Shown: piece after piece, positions 22,559-29,437 of the stretch
Numbering within the stretch: the stretch's first letter is position 1
Layout: every line of letters starts with the position of its first letter
Source of the DNA: an uncultured Pseudoflavonifractor sp.
GTDB lineage: Bacteria; Bacillota; Clostridia; Oscillospirales; Oscillospiraceae
Assembly: GCF_944387805.1 (NCBI RefSeq)
Contig: NZ_CALXGI010000026.1
Location: 1 to 32,512, forward strand
DNA: 32,512 nt
Direction: 5' to 3'
Translations under genes and position numbers: made by a program
The notes under the pieces: generated by a model
Seen by the model: the letters and a program-made list of their open reading frames with translations, nothing else
Told to the model about the DNA's origin: nothing
Database searches by the model: none

Positions 22559-24994
22559 TTACTCAATCCCCTGACCGTTGTTCCATTTCCAGTTTCTAAT
22601 CTCCGGCATGTCCTCTCCATAGGTAGTGATGTACTGCCGGTGCTCCACCAGCTTGTCCCGCATGAGCTGGATGAGAAAGGCGCCCCGGTTGCCCAGCTGA
22701 GGCAGACGCTTGACCGTATCCATCACCAGATGGTAGCGGTCAATATCGTTCTGTACCCGCATATCAAAGGGAGTGGTGATGGTACCCTCCTCCTTATAGC
22801 CACGGACATGGAGCTTCTTGTTGTGGCGGCGGTAGGTCAGCTCATGGACCAGAGTGGGGTAGCCGTGAAAAGCAAAGATGATGGGCTTGTCAGTGGTAAA
22901 GTAGGCGTCGTAGTCCTCGTCGGTGAGGCCGTGGGGGTGCTCGGTGTGGGGCTGGAGCTTCATCAGATCCACCACGTTGATGACCCGGATATGGAGTTCA
23001 GGCAGGTACTTGCGCAGGATGGTCACCGCAGCCAGAGTCTCTAGAGTGGGGGTGTCTCCGCAGCAGGCCATGACCACGTCGGGCTCAGCGCCCTGGTCGT
23101 TGGAGGCCCACTGCCAGATGCCGATGCCCTGGGTGCAGTGCTTCACCGCCTGGTCCATGGTGAGCCACTGGGGCCGGGGGTGTTTGGAGGCGATGATCAC
23201 ATTGACGTAATTCCGGCTCTTGATACAGTGGTCGAAGGTGGACAGCAGGCAGTTGGTATCAGGGGGGAGGTAAAGCCGCACTACGTCCGCCTTCTTGTTG
23301 GCCACATGGTCCAGAAAGCCGGGGTCCTGATGGGTGAAGCCGTTGTGGTCCTGCTGCCACACATTGGAAGCCAGCACATAGTTCAGGGAGGCAATATCCT
23401 GGCGCCAGGGCAGCTGAGAGGCCACCTTAAGCCACTTGGCATGCTGGGAGACCATGGAATCCACAATACGGATAAACGCCTCATAGCTGACAAAGACGCC
23501 ATGCCGCCCGGTGAGAAGATAGCCTTCCAGCCAGCCCTGGCACATGTGCTCGGAGAGCATGGCGTCCATAACCCGGCCCTCGGTGTCCAGGTTCAGGTCG
23601 TTGTGAATGAACTCAGTGTTCCACCGCCGTCCGGTCACCTCAAAGACCGGCTCCAGTCCGTTGGATTTGGCCTCATCAGGGGCGAAGATGCGGAAGTTTT
23701 TGGCCTCCATATTAAGCCGCACCACATCCCGCATGTACTTGCCCAGCTGGTGCATGTCCTCACCCAGGTGATCGCCGGGGGAGGGGACGTCCACCGCATA
23801 ACTGCGGAAGTCGGGGCGGCGGAGGTCGCGGAGGACCTGGCCGCCGTTGGCATGGGGGTTGGAGCCCATGCGCCGGTTGCCAACAGGAGCCAGCTCACGC
23901 AATTCGGGAATGAGCCGCCCGTTTTCATCGAAGAGCTCCTCCGGGTGGTAGCTGCGCATCCAGGACTCCAACAGGGCGATATGCTCCGGATGGGCGGCGT
24001 CGGCGGGGACAGGAATGCGATGGGCCAGGCAGGTCCCCTCCACCGGGAAACCGTCCAGGGATGCGGGGCAGGTCCAGCCCTTGGGGGAGCGGAATACAAT
24101 CATGGGCCAGCGGGGGCGGGTAGGGTCGTTCTGGGTGCGGGCGTGCTCCTGAATACGGCTGATTTCCCGCACCGCCCAGTCCAGGGCGGCAGCCATGGTC
24201 TGGTGCATCTGCGGGACGTCGTCCCCCTCTACAAACCGGGGCTCCCATCCGCAGCCCTTGAAGTACATCTCCAGTTCCTCATGGGTGATACGTCCGAAGA
24301 TGGAGGGGCCGGCGCTCTTGAAGCCGTTGAGGTGGAAGATGGGCAGCACGGCTCCGTCGGTGATGGGATTGATGAGCTTGTTGCTCTGCCAGGCGGCGGC
24401 CAGGGGACCGGTTTCTGCCTCGCCGTCGCCCACCACGCAGGCGGCAATCAGGTTGGGATTGTCCATCACTGCGCCGAAGGCGTGGGACAGGGAGTAGCCC
24501 AATTCGCCGCCCTCATTGATGGAGCCGGGGGCCTCTGGCCCTACATGGCTGGGGATGCCGCCGGGGAAGGCAAACTGACGGAAAAGCCGCTTCATGCCCT
24601 CCTCGTCCTGGCCCACGTTGGGATATACCTCGCTGTATGTTCCCTCCAGGTAGGTCTGAGCCACCACGGCCTCGCCGCCGTGGCCGGGACCAGCCAGGTA
24701 GATCATGTCCAGGTCATTGCGCGTGATGACACGGTTGAGATGGGTATAGATAAAGTTTTGCCCTGGCGCGGTGCCCCAGTGGCCCACAGTGTGCCGCTTG
24801 AGATGCTCCGGTTTCAGGGGCTGGCGGAGCAGCGGATTGTCCAGCAGATAGAGCTGACCCACAGACAGATAGTTGGCCGCACGCCAATAGGCGTCCATTT
24901 TGCGCAGCTGCTCCTGATCAAGAGGCCCCCGCTTTGACATACGGGCGGCAGATTTAAGTACGGGCTTAGATTCAGACTTTGCGGTCTTAGCCAT
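22559..24994 (-). CDS. xfp: Xylulose-5-phosphate / fructose-6-phosphate phosphoketolase
   Basis: Phosphoketolase splits xylulose-5-phosphate or fructose-6-phosphate with inorganic phosphate into acetyl phosphate and a triose or tetrose phosphate, using thiamine diphosphate. The 811-residue protein has the family signatures [11 protein letters not shown] at 71-81, AGPGHGG near 101, [14 protein letters not shown], and the ThDP-binding [18 protein letters not shown] starting at 189. Downstream RSPKGWTCP, the GRRWNTEF segment and [19 protein letters not shown] are also typical. The length matches bacterial enzymes. The ATG at 24994 has AGGAGG seven bases upstream. It is monocistronic with its own promoter. 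It gives the cell a route from pentoses to acetyl phosphate and ATP; acetate kinase is not in the window. Confidence 0.96.
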   Translation of the reverse strand: MAKTAKSESKPVLKSAARMSKRGPLDQEQLRKMDAYWRAANYLSVGQLYLLDNPLLRQPLKPEHLKRHTVGHWGTAPGQNFIYTHLNRVITRNDLDMIYLAGPGHGGEAVVAQTYLEGTYSEVYPNVGQDEEGMKRLFRQFAFPGGIPSHVGPEAPGSINEGGELGYSLSHAFGAVMDNPNLIAACVVGDGEAETGPLAAAWQSNKLINPITDGAVLPIFHLNGFKSAGPSIFGRITHEELEMYFKGCGWEPRFVEGDDVPQMHQTMAAALDWAVREISRIQEHARTQNDPTRPRWPMIVFRSPKGWTCPASLDGFPVEGTCLAHRIPVPADAAHPEHIALLESWMRSYHPEELFDENGRLIPELRELAPVGNRRMGSNPHANGGQVLRDLRRPDFRSYAVDVPSPGDHLGEDMHQLGKYMRDVVRLNMEAKNFRIFAPDEAKSNGLEPVFEVTGRRWNTEFIHNDLNLDTEGRVMDAMLSEHMCQGWLEGYLLTGRHGVFVSYEAFIRIVDSMVSQHAKWLKVASQLPWRQDIASLNYVLASNVWQQDHNGFTHQDPGFLDHVANKKADVVRLYLPPDTNCLLSTFDHCIKSRNYVNVIIASKHPRPQWLTMDQAVKHCTQGIGIWQWASNDQGAEPDVVMACCGDTPTLETLAAVTILRKYLPELHIRVINVVDLMKLQPHTEHPHGLTDEDYDAYFTTDKPIIFAFHGYPTLVHELTYRRHNKKLHVRGYKEEGTITTPFDMRVQNDIDRYHLVMDTVKRLPQLGNRGAFLIQLMRDKLVEHRQYITTYGEDMPEIRNWKWNNGQGIE

Positions 24995-25029
24995 GGGAAG
25001 AGCCTCCTCGAACGCTTGAAATCATTATT

Positions 25030-25058
25030 ATTATGCTAAATTATGGGGCAGAAGTCAA
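25030..25058 (-). promoter_or_regulatory. Promoter of xfp
   Basis: On the minus strand TTGACT (25058-25053) and CATAAT (25035-25030) are separated by 17 bp, giving a leader of about 30 bases. The surrounding sequence is A/T-rich, in contrast to the genes. Confidence 0.65.
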
Positions 25059-25080
25059 TAGTTACGTCGGCATAAAATAG

Positions 25081-25115
25081 AAAAAAGAGACTGCAACAGA
25101 CGCAGTCTCTTTTTT
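25081..25115. terminator. Intrinsic terminator after the lipoprotein gene
   Basis: AAAAAAGAGACTGC (25081-25094) pairs exactly with GCAGTCTCTTTTTT (25102-25115) around a 7-base loop. It ends the MATE-lipoprotein transcript on the minus strand, and it would also stop plus-strand transcription. It insulates the xfp promoter that follows. Confidence 0.88.
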
Positions 25116-25121
25116 CGTGGT

Positions 25122-25979
25122 TTAAACGCCGCCAATAGCGTTCAGTTGAAAGCCGGCTAATGTAAGGGCACCTCCATCATAGATCACTTGGGCAGTGAGG
25201 CTGCCAATGTCCGTGCAGGATGCATCTCCGGCAGTAATCTGGAGGCCGAATACAGCGGTGTAGGCCCCATCCTCCCAGCGGAAAAACACCAGATTGCCCA
25301 CTGTGGCCAAGCCGTCCGGCTCGGAGGGTCCGTCGTACCATACGCTGATTTTTTCCGTGCCCGCCGTGATAGTGACGTTGTTCTCCTCGTGGTCGTAGGA
25401 GAAGGAGAGCAGATCCTCCAGCAGGGGAACATAGTAGTCGGGCAGCAGGCCGCAGTCGTTCCAGCCGCCGTCCGGCTGGGGCTGGTAGACGTGGAGTTCA
25501 AAGACGCTGCCGTCAGAGGAGTTGGATACCAGATAGACCACGGCCAGCTCCTTACTGCCGTCTCCGTCCAGATCCTCCCAACGCAGCTGGGGAAGCATGG
25601 GATGTTCAGCAGAGAGATAGACCTGGTCGAAAGGGGTAATGGTGTTCCCATTGGCGAGAAGAACGCCAAAGGGGGCGCCATCATCTTCGCCGCCATAGCC
25701 GTAGAGGACAATGTCCTGGTCAGCCAGCTCAGCCAGGCGGTAGAGACCGCCGCTGCCCGCCTCCACGTCTTCGGCGGCGGACAGGGTATCCGGAAGATTG
25801 CCTGTGGGAATATTCTCCCACCAGGCGGGCGCATCAGGGCTGGCGGAAGGGGACGCGGCGGGCGGAGGAGCAGTGGAGCCAGAGGCGGGCTGGGACGGGG
25901 AAGGGGAGACGGACGCCTCTCCGGCACATGCGGAGAGGAGCAGCAGGACAGAGAGCAGAATGGTGAGCAGGGGTTTCAT
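25122..25979 (-). CDS. Secreted lipoprotein with Asp-rich calcium-type loop
   Basis: The 285-residue protein has a lipoprotein signal: MKPLLTILLSVLLLLSAC with lipobox LSAC at 15-18, so Cys18 would be lipidated and the protein anchored outside the membrane. A Pro/Ser/Ala-rich linker follows (about 23-52), then a globular region. DLDGDGSKEL at 136-145 matches the calcium-binding loop of FG-GAP/VCBS-type repeats, and a similar beta-propeller-like layout is possible. I recognise no enzyme motif. The ATG at 25979 has GAGGAGG six bases upstream. It starts 11 bp after the MATE gene stop, so the two are almost certainly co-transcribed; it could be an accessory or sensor of the pump, but that is inference. 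Confidence 0.85.
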   Translation of the reverse strand: MKPLLTILLSVLLLLSACAGEASVSPSPSQPASGSTAPPPAASPSASPDAPAWWENIPTGNLPDTLSAAEDVEAGSGGLYRLAELADQDIVLYGYGGEDDGAPFGVLLANGNTITPFDQVYLSAEHPMLPQLRWEDLDGDGSKELAVVYLVSNSSDGSVFELHVYQPQPDGGWNDCGLLPDYYVPLLEDLLSFSYDHEENNVTITAGTEKISVWYDGPSEPDGLATVGNLVFFRWEDGAYTAVFGLQITAGDASCTDIGSLTAQVIYDGGALTLAGFQLNAIGGV

Positions 25980-25990
25980 AAGCGGCCTCC

Positions 25991-27370
25991 TCAGGACGCT
26001 GCCTTCATAGGCAGGATTTTGGCAGCATAGACCCGGCGGTACAGGAAGAGGGCCACGGCGCAGGAGAGGATCTCAGCCACAGGCAGGCACCACCAGACCT
26101 GGTCCGGAGCGATGAGGACAAAGATTAGGCAGACGGGCAGCACAATAACCACCTGGCGCAGCACCGAGAGCGCCAGGCTGAACATAGGCGCGCCCAGGGC
26201 CTGGAAGGCCGCGCCCAGGATGATGGACACGCCGGCGAACAGGAAGGAGAGGGAGATGGTCTGCAGGGCCGGGATACCCATGGCCATGGCCGGCACCGGC
26301 GCACTGAAAATCTCCATGAGCGATCCGGGGAAGAGCAGAAAAATCACCATGCCCACGCCCATAATACACAGGGCAGCCGCCAAGGCAAAGTGGATGCCCC
26401 GGGTGATCCGCTCCCGGCGCCGGGCGCCGTAGTTGTAGCTGAGAATGGGGGTAAGGCCGTTGTTCATGCCGTACACCGGCATAAAGACAAAGGACTGGAG
26501 CTTGAAGTAGGCGGAGAGGATGAACACCGGGACATCGCCGTACAGCGCCAGAATTTTGGGCAGGCTGAGAATCTTGTTCAGACCCAGGGTCATTACGGTG
26601 CTGAGAGACTGCATGACAATGGCCGGGCCGCCGATGCGGTAGATGTCTCGGATGGTGGCAGCGTGCGGCCGAAATCCCCGCAGAGTGAGCCGCACCACGC
26701 CGTTGCGGGCCACCAGAACAAAACCCACAGCCATGCCTACGAACTGCCCCAGCACGGTGGCGATGGCGGCGCCCGACACGCCCATGGCGGGGAAGGGCCC
26801 CAGACCGAAGATGAGCACCGGATCCATAATCAGGTTGACAACCGCGCCGATGCCCTGGATCAGCATGGGACCCACCGCGTTGCCCGTGGCCTGGAGCACC
26901 CGCTCTCCGGCAAACTGCATGCATACGCCCAGAGAGAATACGGTCACAATGGTGAGGTACTGTCCGCCGTACTCCATGACCAGCGGGTCACTGTTGAAAA
27001 AGCCCACAAAGCGGTTGCCAAGGGTCAGTCCAAAGAGGAGGAACACCACCCAGGTGAGCAGGTAGAGAAAGTAGCCGTTCAGGGCCACAGCGCAGGCGTC
27101 CTCCGGACGCTTTTCACCCAGACGGCGGGAGAGCATGGCGTTGATGCCCACGCCGGTACCCACGCAGATGGCGACCATCATGGTCTGAGCCGGATAGGCC
27201 AGGCCCAGGGCCACAAAGGCGCTGTTGTCAATCATGGAGACAAAGTAGCTGTCCACCATATTGTACAGGGCCTGGACCAGCATGGAGAGCATCATGGGCC
27301 AGGACATATGAATGATAAGCCGCCGGATGGGCATGGTGCCCATTTTGTTTTCCGTTTCTACCAAATTCAT
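25991..27370 (-). CDS. MATE family efflux transporter
   Basis: MATE proteins export drugs, metabolites or toxins using Na+ or H+ gradients. The 459-residue protein has about 12 membrane spans in two similar halves. The first half opens with PIRRLIIHMSWPMMLSMLVQALYNMVDSYFVS and contains ALGLAYPAQTMM, typical of the NorM/DinF-like group in Firmicutes. The second half contains VYGMNNGLTPILSYNYGARRRERI, another family mark. The ATG at 27370 has a rather close AGGAAAGG upstream; an internal Met at residue 10 is an alternative start. The substrate cannot be read from sequence. Its leader holds a strong intrinsic terminator downstream of its best promoter, which suggests attenuation. A lipoprotein gene follows 11 bp later. 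Confidence 0.93.
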   Translation of the reverse strand: MNLVETENKMGTMPIRRLIIHMSWPMMLSMLVQALYNMVDSYFVSMIDNSAFVALGLAYPAQTMMVAICVGTGVGINAMLSRRLGEKRPEDACAVALNGYFLYLLTWVVFLLFGLTLGNRFVGFFNSDPLVMEYGGQYLTIVTVFSLGVCMQFAGERVLQATGNAVGPMLIQGIGAVVNLIMDPVLIFGLGPFPAMGVSGAAIATVLGQFVGMAVGFVLVARNGVVRLTLRGFRPHAATIRDIYRIGGPAIVMQSLSTVMTLGLNKILSLPKILALYGDVPVFILSAYFKLQSFVFMPVYGMNNGLTPILSYNYGARRRERITRGIHFALAAALCIMGVGMVIFLLFPGSLMEIFSAPVPAMAMGIPALQTISLSFLFAGVSIILGAAFQALGAPMFSLALSVLRQVVIVLPVCLIFVLIAPDQVWWCLPVAEILSCAVALFLYRRVYAAKILPMKAAS

Positions 27371-27381
27371 CTTCCTTTCCT

Positions 27382-27420
27382 AAAAAAGAACGGGTTTCCC
27401 TCTTTTGAGGAAAACCCGTT
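27382..27420 (-). terminator. Intrinsic terminator in the MATE leader (possible attenuator)
   Basis: On the minus strand AACGGGTTTTCCTC (27420-27407) pairs with GAGGGAAACCCGTT (27402-27389), 14 bp with one mismatch, loop of four. CTTTTTT (27388-27382) follows directly. The MATE ATG is at 27370, 11 bases after the T-run. It may end the activase-dehydratase-GNAT transcript, and any MATE mRNA from the promoter at 27494-27523 must also pass it. Confidence 0.85.
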
Positions 27421-27476
27421 GGTACAGTGGTTTTGAATCCCTGCGGGCCGCCGGAGAGCACCGGACAGCCATTCAT
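27421..27476 (-). promoter_or_regulatory. Structured leader between the MATE promoter and the terminator
   Basis: This stretch, with the bases up to about 27487, is the part of the predicted MATE leader RNA before the terminator. It contains CCGG-TGCTCT-CCGG (complement of 27451-27464), a small hairpin that extends through an internal loop to GGC/GCC. AAAACC (complement of 27429-27434) can pair with GGTTTT in the first arm of the terminator (27416-27411), a possible weak antiterminator. An ATG at 27476-27474 opens an 82-codon frame that runs past the MATE start but has no ribosome binding site. I do not recognise a known riboswitch class. Confidence 0.35.
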
Positions 27477-27493
27477 TTGTAGAATATAGAAAT

Positions 27494-27523
27494 ATTATAA
27501 TGCCCGTGTGTACCGTAAGTCAA
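27494..27523 (-). promoter_or_regulatory. Promoter for the MATE-lipoprotein unit
   Basis: On the minus strand TTGACT (27523-27518) and consensus TATAAT (27499-27494) are separated by 18 bp. The element overlaps the last codons of the GNAT gene. Transcription is expected from about 27487, leaving a leader of about 117 bases that contains the terminator at 27420-27382. Confidence 0.55.
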
Positions 27524-28058
27524 CACATACTGCGTCGGGAGGGAAGGGAATATCCGCGTGAGTCCCGTCCCACTGAAAGCCGTGAGCGGCATAAAACCGC
27601 CGGGCGCCCTCGTTCTCCCGCAGGACGAACACAAAGGCGTTTTGGAAGCCGTCGGCCTTGAGCCGGCGGAGCGCCTCCTCAAAGAGCATGCCGCCGTACC
27701 CCCTGTCCCGGTAGTCCGGGTGGGTATAGAAAGAGATGATTTCCCCCCAGCCCTGATACGCCTCGTTGGGAAAAGCGGAACCCTCACTGGTGCCGGCGTT
27801 GTAGTTTTCGGTCCGGGCGGGGCCGTAGTTGATGGCGGCCACCGGGATATCCCCGCTGTAAAGGAGGAGACCATGACAACGCCCGGTTTCATAGTCCTCC
27901 CGGAAGAACTTCACCCACCGGTCGTCGGTGATTTCCCGGGCCATATAGTCGTCGGGCACATAGCCCACATAAGTGTCCCGCCATCCTAAGGCATGGATAA
28001 GAGACATGGCGGCAAAGTGCTCGTCGGTGCAGGCGTCCACAAAGCGAATCCCGCTCAT
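27495..28058 (-). CDS. GNAT family N-acetyltransferase
   Basis: GNAT enzymes transfer an acetyl group from acetyl-CoA to an amine. The 187-residue protein contains the motif A region GWGEIISFYTHPDYRDRGYGGMLFEEAL, with the pyrophosphate-binding R-x-x-G-x-G at 117-122, and the motif B-like NEGARRFYAAHGFQ near 149-162. The N-terminal part (AAMSLIHALGWRDTYVGYVPDDYM) resembles the RimI-like group with the Trp-Arg-xx-Tyr segment. The substrate is unknown. The ATG at 28058 overlaps the stop of the upstream dehydratase-like gene by four bases (ATGA), so translation is coupled. It could modify a product or subunit of that system, or be a passenger. Confidence 0.9.
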   Translation of the reverse strand: MSGIRFVDACTDEHFAAMSLIHALGWRDTYVGYVPDDYMAREITDDRWVKFFREDYETGRCHGLLLYSGDIPVAAINYGPARTENYNAGTSEGSAFPNEAYQGWGEIISFYTHPDYRDRGYGGMLFEEALRRLKADGFQNAFVFVLRENEGARRFYAAHGFQWDGTHADIPFPPDAVCVDLRYTRAL

Positions 28059-29365
28059 ACGCCGGCGGGCTCCCCTTCCCGGGCGGCCTCCTCCTCGTGC
28101 TGCTTCTGGAGGCCCCGGGCGTTGGCCAGCATGAGCTTGATCCGGTTCTCCTGGTTGATTTTAGTGGCGCCGGGGTCGTAGTCAATGGCCACGATGTTGC
28201 TCCAGGGGTAGTCGTCCTTCAGCTTGCGGATCATTCCCTTGCCCACGATATGGTTGGGCAGGCAGCCGAAGGGCTGGGTGCACACGATGTTGGGCACGCC
28301 GGTGTGGATGAGCTCCAGCATTTCGGCGGTGAGGAGCCAGCCCTCGCCCATCTTGTTGCCGTCGCCCAGGTAGCCTTTGATGTAGCTGTGGAGCTCGTCA
28401 AAGTCGCCGGGGGCACGGAAGCGGCCGGAGCGCTTGAGGGTGTCGATCATGGCCCGCTGCTTCTTCTTGATGTACCCGGCGAACACCCGGCATACCGCCT
28501 GTTTGATCCACTTGCCGCCGTAGATGTCCACATCCACGTCCCGGTTATAGATCTTGAAGATGACAAAGTCGGCCAGGCCGGGCACCACGGGCTCGGCCCC
28601 CTCGGAGAGGAGGAACTGCTCCAGGTTGTTGTTGCCCAGGGGGGAGTACTTGACGTAGATCTCGCCGACCACGCCCACCCGGACTTTCTGCTCTCCGGCT
28701 ACAGGGATGGACTTGAACCGGTCGATGATGCGCTCAAAATTGGCGATCATGGTCTTGTGGCTCATGCCCCTGCCCTCGTTCATCTCGGAGAGGAGGAAGT
28801 CCATACAGTCCTCAATAGCCCGGTCGGTGTCGCCGGGATTGACCTCATAGGGCCGGACCTGGTTGGACACGTTCATAAGCAGGTCGCCGTAGAACACGGC
28901 GAACACAGCCTTGCGAATAAAGCCCAGGGACAGCTTGAAGCCGGGGTTGTGCTCCAGGCCGGACAGGTTTACCGAGATGACGGGCACATAGGCCAGGTCA
29001 GCCTTCTCCAGGGCCTTGCGGAGCATGTGGATGTAGTTGGAGGCCCGGCAGCCGCCGCCGGTCTGGGTGATGACCAGGGCCACCTTGTGGGGGTCGTACC
29101 TGCCGCTCTTCACCGCGTCGATGAGCTGGCCGATGACCAGAATGGCGGGGAAACAGGCGTCGTTGTGGACGTATTTCTGTCCATAGTCCAGGATGCTCTT
29201 GCCGGAGGTGTTGAGCATCTCCACCTTATAGCCCTCGGTCTGCATGATACGCACCAGCAGGGCGAAGTGCATGGGCAGCATCTGGGGCACCAGAAGGGTG
29301 TACTCCTCCTTCATCTCCTTGGTGAAGAGAAGGCGGCCGGTCTTGTCGTATTCCAGTTTTGCCAT
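28055..29365 (-). CDS. 2-hydroxyacyl-CoA dehydratase-like / double-activase partner protein
   Basis: The 436-residue protein resembles the C-terminal third of the large single-chain acyl-CoA dehydratase activase-related proteins of Clostridia and is distantly related to the HgdB/BcrB family. It has four conserved-looking cysteines: Cys71 in HNDACFPA, Cys106 in TQTGGGCRASNY, and Cys362 and Cys368 in NIVCTQPFGCLPNH. Such cysteines could bind an Fe-S cluster that receives low-potential electrons from the activase. No membrane span or signal is present. The last 25 residues are a charged tail. AAAGGA stands 11 bases before the ATG at 29365. It follows the 984-residue activase by 72 bp and overlaps the GNAT gene. 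The substrate is unknown. Confidence 0.8.
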   Translation of the reverse strand: MAKLEYDKTGRLLFTKEMKEEYTLLVPQMLPMHFALLVRIMQTEGYKVEMLNTSGKSILDYGQKYVHNDACFPAILVIGQLIDAVKSGRYDPHKVALVITQTGGGCRASNYIHMLRKALEKADLAYVPVISVNLSGLEHNPGFKLSLGFIRKAVFAVFYGDLLMNVSNQVRPYEVNPGDTDRAIEDCMDFLLSEMNEGRGMSHKTMIANFERIIDRFKSIPVAGEQKVRVGVVGEIYVKYSPLGNNNLEQFLLSEGAEPVVPGLADFVIFKIYNRDVDVDIYGGKWIKQAVCRVFAGYIKKKQRAMIDTLKRSGRFRAPGDFDELHSYIKGYLGDGNKMGEGWLLTAEMLELIHTGVPNIVCTQPFGCLPNHIVGKGMIRKLKDDYPWSNIVAIDYDPGATKINQENRIKLMLANARGLQKQHEEEAAREGEPAGV

Positions 29366-29437
29366 AGAAAGATAAGTCCTTTCCGCATACGTTACGCCGT
29401 TCAGGCGCGCGAGATTGTGTAGAAAACAGGTGCCCTG

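Noticed and set aside
23138..24937. 599-codon plus-strand open frame opposite phosphoketolase
   Set aside because: Product is Gly/Val/His-rich noise; the opposite strand encodes a full-length Xfp.
27421..27476. tRNA-like T-arm (GGTTTTGAATCC) on the plus strand
   Set aside because: No acceptor stem, anticodon arm or correctly spaced 3' end could be built around it; better explained as part of the MATE leader.
27228..27476. Leader peptide frame overlapping the MATE start
   Set aside because: No ribosome binding site and no run of regulatory codons; kept only as a remark on the leader.
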